A stretch of DNA of 64,000 nt from Nocardiopsis sinuspersici (GCA_008638415.1 VWVT01000001.1:124001-188000), one strand, 5' to 3'; positions 43,638 through 54,146 are shown, counted from the stretch's first letter. The notes: generated from the sequence alone by a model not told the origin. A program made the numbers and translations.

Positions 43638-45383
43638 TCAGGGTTCGGGGGTGTCCTCCCGGCCCTCCGTCCGGCCCTCGGCAGGAGTGCCGAATGTGCC
43701 GGTCCTCCCGGTTTCCGGCTCCCCCGGTTCGGGCTCCTCCCGTTCGGCGCCCCGGCCTTCCGCCTCCGCGAACCGCGGCCGCCGGGACCCCTCCGGACCG
43801 CTCCCGGGCCGGGCGGCGGTCTCCTCGGCCGCGTCGGGCCGGCGGGTCAGGGTCGACCGGGTCGCCCAGCGCTCGGTGCCCGCGGAGGGCACACGGGCCC
43901 GGCGCCCGTACTCCACCAGTGCGTCCAGGAAGCGGCGCGCCTCCCCCGCCTCACGGCAGGACGCCTTCGCGCGTACCGGCCCCGGAGGCGTGTCCACGTC
44001 CACCGCCATCCGGCCGGTGAAACGGGCCAGCGGCCCCGCCACCAGGCGCACGGCCTGCACCCGCTCCACCGGAACGATCTCCGTCACCAGGCAGAACAGG
44101 CCGCGGGTGCTGACGAACAGGTGCTCGTCCACGCCCACCATGCTCGGCACCGGACTCCGGTTGGGCACCAGCGGCACGTACGCGGCCTCGCTCTCCGGGA
44201 AGAGTTCGTTGACCAGCGCGAAGGCCCTGCGGCGCGGTGCGGCGGGCAGCAGCGTGGCCGAGTCGCCCTGGCGGGCACCCGCGTATCCCGCGACGTTGGC
44301 CTCGACCCGAGCCACGCCCAGGGCGCGCCAGAGCAGGGGCTCGACCACGCGCACGGCCTGCACACGGCCCGGGGGGACCGTCTGCATACGGCGCTGGAAC
44401 ATGCCGTAGCGCAGCCGCAGGCCGTCGGAGGACAGGGAGGCGTAGTAGTCCGTGTAGCGGGCCAGCGGGCCCCAGAAGTAGCGCAGCAGCCCCAGGGTGA
44501 GCGGCAGGATCGCGCCGACCACACCGGGCTCGGTGAAGACCGCGCCGGCCGTGGCGAGCATGAGCAGCAGGATGAAGGACAGCAGGATCGGAACGCGGAA
44601 GGTGAGCGCGCCGAGCAGCAGCGGGAACGGCAGCCGGTAGAACGGCCACTCCGGCGCCTCGGGCGAGCGCCCGGGGAGTCCGGCGGCGTGCGCGAGGATG
44701 GCCACCCGCATGCGCTCGGCCAGGTTCCGGGGCAGGCAGCGCAACCGGATGTCGCTCCCGTCGCCCCCCGCCATCTCGATGTGGAGATCGGCCATGCCGA
44801 ACACCTGCATGAGCAGGGGCCGGACCACGTCCACCGCCTGTAGGCGGCTGAGCGGGACCTCGCGTGAACTGCGCATGGCGAGGCCGCTGTGGACCACCAG
44901 GTGGTCCTCGCGCAGCCCGAAGGTTCCGTACCACCAGGCGGGCAGGGCGTAGGCGAGGGCGCCGAAGACGACGGCCACCGTCATCATCACCACCCAGCCG
45001 ATGCCGAAGGTGTTGAGGATCGGGCCGATCAGCGCCACGAACACCAGGGTCACCGCGATGGTCTGGAGCGGGACGACCATCCAGTGGGAGCGGTACACAC
45101 CCGTGGTGACGTCGTCCTCGGCCCGGGGGCGCGACACGGGTGGCGGCCGCCACCCGACGGACGGCGGCAGGAGTGTGGGCGCCTGCGGGGGCGGCCACGG
45201 GAGTCCCGGCGGCCCCGGGTGCCCCGCGGGCGCCGTCGGGGCTCCCCCCGGCCACTGTGGAGCGCCGGGGCCGCCCGGTGGCGGAGCGGGCTGTTGCGGG
45301 TGCCCGGGTTGACCGGGCTGCCGCGCGGAGCCGGGCCACGGTCCTCCGTGGGGTTCCTGTGGTGGGTGACCTGGTCCGTGCAC
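43638..45383 (-). CDS. Membrane protein with two bacterial PH domains (YdbT-like)
   Basis: A 581-residue protein. After a Pro/Gly-rich cytoplasmic N-terminus (1-85) come a pair of hydrophobic segments (100-150) and a bPH2 domain (LREDHLVVHSGLAMRSSREVPLSRLQAVDV), then further hydrophobic segments near 235-300 and a second bPH2 domain (LSSDGLRLRYGMFQRRMQTVPPGRVQAVRV). A third degenerate copy follows at about 425 and then an acidic/arginine-rich tail. Function of the family is unknown. GTG at 45383 abuts the preceding stop (TAAGTG), indicating coupling to the single-PH gene. Confidence 0.8.
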   Translation of the reverse strand: MHGPGHPPQEPHGGPWPGSARQPGQPGHPQQPAPPPGGPGAPQWPGGAPTAPAGHPGPPGLPWPPPQAPTLLPPSVGWRPPPVSRPRAEDDVTTGVYRSHWMVVPLQTIAVTLVFVALIGPILNTFGIGWVVMMTVAVVFGALAYALPAWWYGTFGLREDHLVVHSGLAMRSSREVPLSRLQAVDVVRPLLMQVFGMADLHIEMAGGDGSDIRLRCLPRNLAERMRVAILAHAAGLPGRSPEAPEWPFYRLPFPLLLGALTFRVPILLSFILLLMLATAGAVFTEPGVVGAILPLTLGLLRYFWGPLARYTDYYASLSSDGLRLRYGMFQRRMQTVPPGRVQAVRVVEPLLWRALGVARVEANVAGYAGARQGDSATLLPAAPRRRAFALVNELFPESEAAYVPLVPNRSPVPSMVGVDEHLFVSTRGLFCLVTEIVPVERVQAVRLVAGPLARFTGRMAVDVDTPPGPVRAKASCREAGEARRFLDALVEYGRRARVPSAGTERWATRSTLTRRPDAAEETAARPGSGPEGSRRPRFAEAEGRGAEREEPEPGEPETGRTGTFGTPAEGRTEGREDTPEP

Positions 45384-45986
45384 TTACAACCCCGTCGAGA
45401 AGCTCTCGCTGCGCGCCGCGAGCCGGTCGCGCATCTGGACGGCCTCGGTCAGCGGGAGTCCCACCACCCGGGTGTCGGCGGTGCTGGCGGCGGTGCGCAC
45501 ACGCACTGTGGCGATCCCCAGGGCCTGTTCGAGGAGGTCGGCGGTGACGTCCACGACCTGCATCCGTCCGTAGGGGATGACCACCAACTGCCGGACGAAC
45601 ACCCCGTAGGTGAGGTAGAGCTCCTCCGGGCCTTCCGTGTACCCCCACGACCGGCGGAAGCGCCCGGCCAGGATCCAGCCCACGACGAAGACCAGCAGGA
45701 CGGATCCCGCCCAGGCGGCGGCCGGGGGCCAGGAGGTCCAGAGGAGCAGCAGGGGCACTCCCACGCCGGCGGCGACCAGGCACAGGGCGCCCACCACGAT
45801 CCTGCGGTACCAGGCCAGGGCGGGCGACACACGGCTCCACGAGGCGTTCGCGGGCGGCGCGAACGCGGCGTCGAGCGGCCGCGCCGCCTCGTCCGGCTGG
45901 TCACGCCCGTCCGACTGGTCCCGCCCGTCCTGTGGGGCGGGGCTCGGCGGCGGGGTCGGTTCACTGGTCTCCACGGAGTCAGTCAA
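45384..45986 (-). CDS. Membrane protein with one bacterial PH domain (YdbS-like)
   Basis: A 200-residue protein with an acidic, Pro-rich N-terminus, two hydrophobic segments (about 60-105) and a bPH2 domain (ELYLTYGVFVRQLVVIPYGRMQVVDVTADLLEQALGIATVRVRTA). It is the usual short partner of the double-PH protein encoded directly after it, and the two probably form a complex in the membrane. The TTG at 45986 is taken as start; GTG at 45974 is an alternative. Bacillus YdbS/YdbT affect membrane stress and antimicrobial resistance. Confidence 0.78.
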   Translation of the reverse strand: MTDSVETSEPTPPPSPAPQDGRDQSDGRDQPDEAARPLDAAFAPPANASWSRVSPALAWYRRIVVGALCLVAAGVGVPLLLLWTSWPPAAAWAGSVLLVFVVGWILAGRFRRSWGYTEGPEELYLTYGVFVRQLVVIPYGRMQVVDVTADLLEQALGIATVRVRTAASTADTRVVGLPLTEAVQMRDRLAARSESFSTGL

Positions 45987-46121
45987 CCATCCGCGGGCAA
46001 GGGTCCGGCGGAGCGGCTCGGCGTGGAGCCGAAGTCGGACGAAAGATTGCTTTCCCGCTTCTTTCCGGCGCCCCGGTCCCGGCGTCGGCAGCCGGTCGGC
46101 TACGACCTCGAAGGTCCGCGG

Positions 46122-46973
46122 TCAGCCACGGACGTCCAGGCCGTCGCGGTCGAGTGCCGCTCGGATCCGCCTGAGCCACTCCGTGCCCATCCGGCGCCCG
46201 TTCGGGAACTGGTCGCCTCGGTCCCAGCGCCACGTCGTGACCATCGCCAGCACGAGGATCCGGCACGCGCGCAGCAGGCCCTGGTCGAGACCCGGGTAGT
46301 GCTCGCCGGCTTCCTCGGGCGCGTGGGCGAGGTCGAATTCGACGGGCCCGCGGCAACACGTCTCAAGGTCCACGAACAACAGCCCGTTCTCCGTGGTGAG
46401 CACGTTGCCCGGGTGCGGCTCGCCGTGCAGCGGCTGCTCGGCGCCGCCGCGCTCGCCGATCACCCGTCTCAGGCCTCCCAACGTGTCGCCGAGCAGCTCC
46501 CGGTCCGCGTCGGCGAGCGCCGGAGTGCGGTCGCGGTCCGCCACGAGTCCTCGGGCCTGCTCGACCCGGTCCGTGAAATGCGGCACCGGGACGTCGAGCT
46601 CGCGCATGCCGGCGTGCAGCCGCCCGAGCGCATCGGCGTAGTCGGCCGGTGAGGCCTCTCCACGCGCCAGGGGCCCGTAGTAGGTCCACAGCGTGACCGT
46701 GAAGCCGTCGTGCTCATGGACGCGCGGCTCCACCCGGGGATCGAGGGCGGCCACGGGACACCCGGATTCGGCGAGCCGCCGGGCGAGCTCCACCTCGAAC
46801 CGTGCGGCCCGGTGCGCTACGGGTGCCACCCGGGCCAGGACCTCACAAGGCAGCAGACGCAGAGTGAGCCTGTTCGAGTCGTGGAGGACGACCGCGTCGT
46901 CGGCTGTCAGGCCGAGCGAGGAGGCGGTCGACACGGCCGCGGCCACCGCGCGCGGGACCTCTGACGCCTGCAT
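46122..46973 (-). CDS. Aminoglycoside phosphotransferase-family kinase
   Basis: A 283-residue protein with the APH/choline kinase fold. The catalytic loop is EQPLHGEPHPGNVL (HGxxxxxN form with Glu replacing the usual Asp) and the metal-binding DFG-equivalent is LFVDLETCCRGPVEFDLA. The N-terminal lobe has weak conservation of the ATP-binding lysine region. Such proteins act on varied small molecules; antibiotic resistance cannot be claimed. It lies between PH-domain genes and a tandem repeat array, with no obvious operon partner. ATG at 46973. Confidence 0.75.
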   Translation of the reverse strand: MQASEVPRAVAAAVSTASSLGLTADDAVVLHDSNRLTLRLLPCEVLARVAPVAHRAARFEVELARRLAESGCPVAALDPRVEPRVHEHDGFTVTLWTYYGPLARGEASPADYADALGRLHAGMRELDVPVPHFTDRVEQARGLVADRDRTPALADADRELLGDTLGGLRRVIGERGGAEQPLHGEPHPGNVLTTENGLLFVDLETCCRGPVEFDLAHAPEEAGEHYPGLDQGLLRACRILVLAMVTTWRWDRGDQFPNGRRMGTEWLRRIRAALDRDGLDVRG

Positions 46974-47159
46974 CGTCGCCCGGCCCCTCTCGCCTGAGTG
47001 CCGCCATGGCCCTCCAGGCGGTGCGATCGCTCACCATACCGGGTCCTCGGCCGAAGAGCCGCGGTGGCGCGACGGGCTGGACGCGACCGTACCGGCGCTC
47101 CGCCCCCGGCCGTTCAGCCGGCAACCGTCGGACGACGCGGGCGACTTCCGTCGCGGAGC

Positions 47160-47584
47160 CGGGTCCTGTCCGGTGGACTCGGTCCTGTGCCGCCGGGGGC
47201 GAGGGCGCCGACGGGGTTCTGGAGGCCGCGCAGGTGTGCCCGTGAGGTACGAGCGGGTGCACCGTAGGGGCCAAGGTTCCCGTACCTGCGGCGTCCGAGC
47301 ACGAGGTGAAGCGCAGCGGAGCCTCAGGGACGACACAGCGGGGGCGCCGACGGGGTTCTGGAGGCCGCGCACGAGCGGGCGCACCGCAGGGGCCGAAGGT
47401 TCCCGTGCCTGCGGCGTCCGAGCACGAGGTGAAGCGCAGCGGAGCCTCAGGGACGACACAGCGGGGGCGCCGACGGGGTTCTGGAGGCCGCGCACGAGCG
47501 GGCGCACCTGCGGGGGCTGAAGGTTCCCGTACCTACGGCGTCCGAGCACGAGGCGAAGCGCAGCGCAGCCTCAAGGAGACACGG
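47160..47584 (+). repeat. Tandem array of the dispersed repeat (copies B1-B3)
   Basis: Three head-to-tail units of the element seen at 6359-6541. B1 (47160-47339) is full length; B2 (47340-47462) and B3 (47463-47584) are 123 bp each and lack the same 17 bases (GGTGTGCCCGTGAGGTA) that form one hairpin arm. B1 keeps that hairpin with two G-T pairs. B2 and B3 are closest to each other over their first half; B3 and copy A share the end (GAGGCGAAGCGCAGCGCAGC). The array ends 3 bp before the DUF3180 stop codon. The remaining 46974-47159 holds no gene. Confidence 0.9.
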
Positions 47585-47586
47585 CG

Positions 47587-48069
47587 CTAGCTCACGCCGG
47601 GCGGGTCGTCGTCCTCGTCGTCGGGGATCCGGCAGGCGTACTCCAGGTAGAGGGCGGCGGCGAGCAGCAGCCCCGCCGACAGCGCCGTGCCCAGCGCGGT
47701 GAGGAACACACTCCAGTGGGTGGGCAGCACCAGCGTGTCCGACACCGACAGCGCCATCCCCGCGAAGAAGCCCAGCGCCAGCGAGGCGAACAGCGCGCTG
47801 GCCTTGGCCAGGGCGACCAGCCGGGCGGCGCTGAGCGGCTGTATCGGCTCGGTGCCGGGCTCCCGCCGGATACGCCGCCGGGTCCGCCCGGCCGTGTAGC
47901 CCTCCGCCAGCGCGAGCAGCACCAGGGTCGGGATCGCCGACCACGGCAGCGGCGGCAGCCCCGACAGGGAGTTGGTGAGCAGCACCCCCAGGAGACCGCC
48001 GACCACCGCCAGCAGCGCGGGGACCCGCCACCCGGTGGGGCGCATCCTCCGCTCGTCCTCCTCCGGCAT
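47587..48069 (-). CDS. DUF3180 membrane protein
   Basis: A 160-residue protein with four hydrophobic segments (about 14-32, 40-55, 85-110, 120-145) matching the actinobacterial DUF3180 family that follows folK in many genomes. Function unknown. ATG at 48069 shares its A with the folK stop (TGATG), so translation is coupled to the folate genes; an ATG eight codons on (MRPTGW) is an alternative start. Its stop lies 3 bp from a dispersed repeat array. Confidence 0.8.
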   Translation of the reverse strand: MPEEDERRMRPTGWRVPALLAVVGGLLGVLLTNSLSGLPPLPWSAIPTLVLLALAEGYTAGRTRRRIRREPGTEPIQPLSAARLVALAKASALFASLALGFFAGMALSVSDTLVLPTHWSVFLTALGTALSAGLLLAAALYLEYACRIPDDEDDDPPGVS

Positions 48070-48608
48070 CAGTGCCCGTTCCCCTCATCCGGCAGGCGCA
48101 GCGCCAGGTCCGCGCGCCGGAGCAGCAGCTGCTCGCCCGCGACGTCCTCCGCCGCCACCGCGGCCAGCAGGCCGGCGACCGGGCCGCGGCCGGGCAGCTC
48201 CGCGCCCGGGTCGGTGTCCAGCCACGGCCGGAGCACGAACGCCCTCAGGTGCGCGCGCGGGTGCGGCAGGGTCAGTTCCGGGTCGTCGTCGCGCACGTCC
48301 CCGAACGCGACGACGTCCACGTCCAGCGTGCGCGGCCCCCACCGGACCTCGCGGACCCGCTCGAGGGCCCGCTCGGCGGCCCGGGCCCGCTCCAGCAGGT
48401 CCCGGGGGCCGCCGCCGGTGTCCACGACGAGGACCGCGTTGAGGAAGGCGCCCTGTTCGGGGCCGCCCACGGGCGCGGTCTCGTAGACGGGGGACACCGC
48501 CACCGGGACCGGCGCGTCCGCGCCGCCCAGCAGCGTGTCCACCGCGCCCTGGAGGGCCGCCATCCGGTCCCCGAGGTTGGAGCCCAGGGAGAGCACGGCG
48601 CGGGTCAC
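48069..48608 (-). CDS. folK: 6-hydroxymethyldihydropterin pyrophosphokinase
   Basis: A 179-residue folate enzyme transferring pyrophosphate from ATP to hydroxymethyldihydropterin. The family marks are LSLGSNLGDRMAALQGAV, WGPRTLDVDVVAFGDV and LTLPHPRAHLRAFVLRPW, all intact. GTG at 48608 overlaps the folB stop (GTGA). The next gene shares its start with the folK stop. It supplies the pterin substrate of FolP, encoded in the same cluster. Confidence 0.93.
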   Translation of the reverse strand: MTRAVLSLGSNLGDRMAALQGAVDTLLGGADAPVPVAVSPVYETAPVGGPEQGAFLNAVLVVDTGGGPRDLLERARAAERALERVREVRWGPRTLDVDVVAFGDVRDDDPELTLPHPRAHLRAFVLRPWLDTDPGAELPGRGPVAGLLAAVAAEDVAGEQLLLRRADLALRLPDEGNGH

Positions 48609-49090
48609 GTCCGCACCCGCCCCTCGCCCCGGTCCCCGGATCCCGTCGGGTCCTGCGGACCCCCCGGGTCCCTGGGGTCGCCGAGGTCGCCGGGTTCCCG
48701 CCGGGTCCGCCCTCCGCCCTCCCCGGGCTCCGACCGGTCCCGGGTGACGGTGACCGCCACGTCCGCGAACTCGTGCTCGATGGGCGCCGACGGCTTGTGC
48801 ACCGTCACCTCCGCCCGATCGACCAGGGGTTCGGCCAGGCACTCCGCGGCCAGCCGCTCGGCGAGGGTCTCGATCAGGTTGACCGGTTCCCCCGTCACGA
48901 TCGCGGCCAGCCGGTCGGCGAGCAGGCCGTAGTGCACGGTGTCGCCCACGTCGTCGGAGGCCGCGGCCGGGGCGGTGTCCAGGTGGAGCACCGCGTCGAC
49001 CACGAAGTCCTGGCCCTCCCTGCGCTCGAAGTCGAACACGCCGTGGTGGCCCCGGGCCCGGAGTCCGCGGAGCGCGACACGGTCACGCAT
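48605..49090 (-). CDS. folB: Dihydroneopterin aldolase
   Basis: A 161-residue folate enzyme that cleaves dihydroneopterin to hydroxymethyldihydropterin. The first 120 residues are a typical FolB (VALRGLRARGHHGVFDFERREGQDFVVDAVLHLD, then LIETLAERLAAECL and VTVHKPSAPI). The last 40 residues are a Gly/Asp/Pro/Arg-rich extension of unknown role, not usual for FolB and possibly disordered. ATG at 49090 lies 8 bp inside the preceding gene, and its stop overlaps the folK start. Confidence 0.92.
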   Translation of the reverse strand: MRDRVALRGLRARGHHGVFDFERREGQDFVVDAVLHLDTAPAAASDDVGDTVHYGLLADRLAAIVTGEPVNLIETLAERLAAECLAEPLVDRAEVTVHKPSAPIEHEFADVAVTVTRDRSEPGEGGGRTRREPGDLGDPRDPGGPQDPTGSGDRGEGRVRT

Positions 49091-49532
49091 CCTCGGCCTC
49101 TCCCTCGTCGTCCTCCTCCATCAGCACCGGCGAGGCGTGGTGCGACCACAGCCGCCACCCCTGCTCGGTGTCCACGAACAGGTTGGTGGTCACCACCTGT
49201 CCGCCCGCGACGAAGCCGGGGCTGTCCTCCTCGGCGGTCAGCACGTTCTCCTCGCACGTCACCATGGCGATGTCGCCGCCGACCCCGATGTGGGTCTCGG
49301 TGAGGACGTACTGGATGTAGGTGACGTTGGCCATGATCAGCGACCAGGCGCGCATGATCTCGGTGCGCCCCCGCAGCAGCGGCCAGCCGGGGTTCACACA
49401 CACCAGGTCGGGTGCCTCGTGCTCCTCCGCCCACACACTGCGCATCAGGTCGATGTCGCCGTTCTCGATGGCGCTGTAGAACTGCGCGTTGGACTCCGCC
49501 ACGCGCTCCATGACCTCCTGGCGGGACTTCAC
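49083..49532 (-). CDS. SnoaL/NTF2-like protein in folate operon
   Basis: A 149-residue protein of the nuclear transport factor 2-like fold. ESNAQFYSAIENGDIDLMRSVWAEEHEAPDLVCVNPGWPLLRGRTEIMRAW is typical of SnoaL-like proteins, followed by the beta strands ending LFVDTEQGWRLWSHHASPV. These have diverse or no catalytic roles. GTG at 49532 overlaps the folP stop (GTGA) and its own stop overlaps folB by 8 bp, so it is translated with the folate enzymes; in related actinobacteria a similar gene occupies the same place. A role in folate synthesis is unproven. Confidence 0.8.
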   Translation of the reverse strand: MKSRQEVMERVAESNAQFYSAIENGDIDLMRSVWAEEHEAPDLVCVNPGWPLLRGRTEIMRAWSLIMANVTYIQYVLTETHIGVGGDIAMVTCEENVLTAEEDSPGFVAGGQVVTTNLFVDTEQGWRLWSHHASPVLMEEDDEGEAEDA

Positions 49533-50434
49533 AGGCCGCCCCGGTTCACCGGCTCGGCGCGTCCCTCGTCCAGGCTCGCTCCCCCGTCGGCCCAGGCCGC
49601 GGCCACACGCACGGCGTCGGCGTTGGGACGCACGTCGTGGACCCGCACGGCCCACGCCCCCCGGTCCGCGGCCAGGGTGGTGACGGCCGCGGTGGCCGCG
49701 TCGCACCCGGTGAACGGGCGGTCCCCGCCCTCGGGGTCGCCGAGCAGCCGGCTCAGGAAGCGCTTGCGCGATCCGGCCACCAGCACCGGGCGGTCGAGTT
49801 CGTGGAAGCGTTCGAGGTGGTGGAGGAGTGCCCAGTTGTGGGCCTGCTCGGGGCGCTTGGAGAATCCCAGCCCGGGGTCCAGAACGATCTGGCCGGGGTC
49901 GACACCTGCGCTGATCATGGCCTCCATACGGTCGCGGAGCTCATCGAGGACCTCCTGGACGACATCCGTGTACACGGCACGGCTCTGCATGTCATGACTA
50001 TGCCCACGCCAGTGCATCAACACGTAGGCAACGCCGGAAGAAGCCACGAGTCGTGCCATGGCCGGGTCGGCCAGCCCGCCGCTGACGTCGTTGACGAGGA
50101 CGGCTCCGGCCTCCACGGCCCTCTCCGCCACCTCGGCGCGCATGGTGTCCACGCTGACGGCGGCACCGCGGGCCACGAGCTCGCGCACGACCGGCTCGAC
50201 CCGGCGCAGCTCCTCGTCGGCGGAGACGCGCTGCGCTCCGGGACGGGTCGACTCACCGCCCACGTCGACGATGTCGGCGCCCTCCTCGACCAGGCGCGCC
50301 CCGTGTTCGACCGCCCTGTCGGGGTCGAACCAGGCGCCGCCGTCGGAGAAGGAGTCGGGGGTGACGTTGACGACCCCCATGACCAGGCACCGCCCGAGGT
50401 CGGGCAGGCCCGGAAGTGTGTGTTTCGGCCCCAT
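49529..50434 (-). CDS. folP: Dihydropteroate synthase
   Basis: A 301-residue TIM-barrel enzyme condensing the pterin pyrophosphate with p-aminobenzoate; the sulfonamide target. Motifs in order: MGVVNVTPDSFSDGG, DIVDVGGESTRPGA, VLDPGLGFSK and VAGSRKRFLS. ATG at 50434 is preceded by TAGGGT with 7 nt between and no Shine-Dalgarno, suggesting a leaderless promoter that starts the folP-SnoaL-folB-folK-DUF3180 operon; a terminator just upstream separates it from folE. The upstream open frame to 50584 is discarded. Confidence 0.94.
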   Translation of the reverse strand: MGPKHTLPGLPDLGRCLVMGVVNVTPDSFSDGGAWFDPDRAVEHGARLVEEGADIVDVGGESTRPGAQRVSADEELRRVEPVVRELVARGAAVSVDTMRAEVAERAVEAGAVLVNDVSGGLADPAMARLVASSGVAYVLMHWRGHSHDMQSRAVYTDVVQEVLDELRDRMEAMISAGVDPGQIVLDPGLGFSKRPEQAHNWALLHHLERFHELDRPVLVAGSRKRFLSRLLGDPEGGDRPFTGCDAATAAVTTLAADRGAWAVRVHDVRPNADAVRVAAAWADGGASLDEGRAEPVNRGGL

Positions 50435-50441
50435 AAGGATC

Positions 50442-50447
50442 ACCCTA
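50442..50447 (-). promoter_or_regulatory. Candidate leaderless -10 box of folP
   Basis: TAGGGT on the minus strand ends 7 nt before the folP ATG. It lies between the start codon and the insulating terminator at 50457-50489, so folP very probably begins its own transcript here. Confidence 0.6.
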
Positions 50448-50456
50448 CGCGTACGC

Positions 50457-50489
50457 CGAGGGGCGGGGGAGCGTCTCCCCCGCCCCTCG
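50457..50489 (-). terminator. Perfect 15-bp hairpin terminator between folE and folP
   Basis: 50457-50471 pairs perfectly with 50475-50489 around the loop CGT. It is 235 bp beyond the folE stop and immediately precedes the folP promoter. Confidence 0.85.
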
Positions 50490-50659
50490 CGCGGGTGTTC
50501 GCGGCACCACTCGTCCACAGGCCGTGGACTCCCCCTGGCGGACGAGCCCCGTTGTGGGATCTCATGGACAAGGGGGGTTCCCACCCCGTCGGCGGCGTGC
50601 TGCCCTCGTTCGACGGGGCCGGGGAACCCGGACCCGACGGCCCCTACCCCCGGTTACCC

Positions 50660-50729
50660 GCGACCACCTGCGACCACCTGCGACCACCTGCGACCACCTA
50701 CGGCTACCTGCGGCTACCTGCGGCTACCT
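50660..50729. repeat. 10-bp tandem repeats at the end of folE
   Basis: Seven units in a row: four GCGACCACCT (50660-50699), then one ACGGCTACCT (50700-50709) and two GCGGCTACCT (50710-50729). The folE stop codon (50724-50726 complement) lies in the last unit, so the array grew from the 3' end of the gene but does not alter the protein. Period close to one helical turn. Confidence 0.85.
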
Positions 50730-51322
50730 GCGGTCGAGGATGAGGCTCATCGCCTCGGAGCGGGTCCGGTCGCTGCTGCGGAAGATTCCGCGCACCGCGG
50801 AGGTGACGGTCTTGGCCCCCGGCTTGCGCACCCCGCGCATGGTCATGCACAGGTGCTCGGCCTCGATCACGACGATGACGCCGCGCGGCTGGAGGTGGCC
50901 CATGATCGCGTCGGACACCTGCCCGGTGAGCCGCTCCTGCACCTGGGGCCGGCGCGCGTACACGTCCACCAGGCGGGCGAGCTTGCTCAGGCCGGTGATG
51001 CGCCCGTCGGCGCCGGGGATGTAGCCCACGTGCGCCACCCCGTAGAACGGCACCAGGTGGTGCTCGCACGTGGAGTAGAGCTCGATGTCCTTGACCAGGA
51101 CCATCTCCTCGTGGTCCGCCTCGAACACCGTGGTGAGCACGTCGCCGGGCTTTTGTCCCAGGCCCGCGAACTGTTCCTCGTAGGCCCTGGCGACCCGCTC
51201 GGGGGTCTTGAGCAGGCCGTCGCGGTCGGGGTCCTCGCCGATGGCGATCAGGATCTCGCGGATGGCCTTCTCGACGCGCGGACGGTCCACGGACCTGGGC
51301 GGTAGCTGCTCGTCCTCGCTGC

Positions 51323-51326
<4 letters not shown>
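50724..51326 (-). CDS. folE: GTP cyclohydrolase I
   Basis: A 200-residue homodecameric enzyme converting GTP to dihydroneopterin triphosphate, the first folate step. The zinc and active-site residues are in [21 protein letters not shown] and [22 protein letters not shown]. Length fits type IA. GTG at 51326 overlaps the ftsH stop (GTGA), so it is co-translated with ftsH. A short tandem repeat begins at its stop codon and a terminator follows. Confidence 0.95.
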
Positions 51327-53326
<2,000 letters not shown>

Positions 53327-53556
53327 GTGAGCGAAACCCTGTCGGGTCCGTCCCTCCTGACCAGGCCGCCCGCCTCAGAGGACTTTCCGAAGCAGGACCT
53401 AACGGACACGTGGTACCCCCGCGGTATGCCGGGATATTCGACGGTACACCTCGCCCCGCCGGGCGGGCGTACCGCGCGGGAACGGACGGGGGCCGTCATG
53501 GGAGCAACGATCGCGCACCGCCGTGTTGTTCCCGGTACGGCCTCCGCCCGTTCCCC

Positions 53557-53577
53557 TGCGGCCCTCGCGGGGCCGCA
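53557..53577 (-). terminator. Hairpin terminator of hpt
   Basis: TGCGGCCC (53557-53564) pairs with GGGCCGCA (53570-53577) around TCGCG, 15 bp beyond the hpt stop. Confidence 0.6.
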
Positions 53578-53591
53578 CCCGGCGGCCCGGG

Positions 53592-54146
53592 TCAGTTCTC
53601 GTAGACGTGCGGTGCGAGTGTGCCGATGAACGGCAGGTTGCGGTACTTCTCGGCGTAGTCGAGGCCGTAGCCGATGATGAACTCGTTGGGCAGGTCGAAG
53701 CCGATGTACTTGACGTCGAGGTCGACGTCGAAGGCCAACGGCTTGCGGACCATGGTGCAGACCTCCACCGACCGGGGACCGCGCGACCTCAGGTTGCCGA
53801 TCAGCCAGGACAGGGTCAGACCCGAGTCGATGACGTCCTCGACGATCAGGACGTTCCGGTCCTTGATGTCGGTCTCCAGGTCCTTGAGGATACGGACCAC
53901 CCCGGAGGACGTGGTTCCGGCCCCGTAGGAGGAGACGGCCATCCAGTCCATGGAGACGGGGGTGTGCAGTACCCGTGCGAGGTCGGCCATGACCATGACC
54001 GCGCCCTTCAGCACTCCGACGATGAGCAGGTCCTTGCCCGCGTAGTCCGCGTCGATCCGGGCGCCCATCTCCTCCAGGCGCGTCCTGATCTCTTCCTCGG
54101 TGACCAGGACCTTCTCCAGGTCCTGGCCCATGTCCTTAGCGTCCAC
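53592..54146 (-). CDS. hpt: Hypoxanthine phosphoribosyltransferase
   Basis: A 184-residue purine salvage enzyme making IMP or GMP from hypoxanthine or guanine and PRPP. The PRPP motif is RNVLIVEDVIDSGLTL, with VVRILKDLETDIKD before it and FDLPNEFIIGYGLDY after. GTG at 54146 has GAGG nine bases upstream; ATG at 54131 is an alternative start. It follows tilS on the same strand with 140 bp between. Gene order with tilS and ftsH is conserved across actinobacteria and firmicutes. Confidence 0.93.
   Translation of the reverse strand: MDAKDMGQDLEKVLVTEEEIRTRLEEMGARIDADYAGKDLLIVGVLKGAVMVMADLARVLHTPVSMDWMAVSSYGAGTTSSGVVRILKDLETDIKDRNVLIVEDVIDSGLTLSWLIGNLRSRGPRSVEVCTMVRKPLAFDVDLDVKYIGFDLPNEFIIGYGLDYAEKYRNLPFIGTLAPHVYEN

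Noticed and set aside
46122..46973. Acquired aminoglycoside resistance gene
   Set aside because: The fold is shared with many kinases; composition and location give no sign of transfer, and no resistance claim can be made.
47160..47584. CRISPR array
   Set aside because: Units are 123-139 bp tandem duplicates without spacers or short palindromic repeats, and no cas genes are present.
50660..50729. CRISPR array
   Set aside because: Units are 10 bp, contiguous, without spacers.
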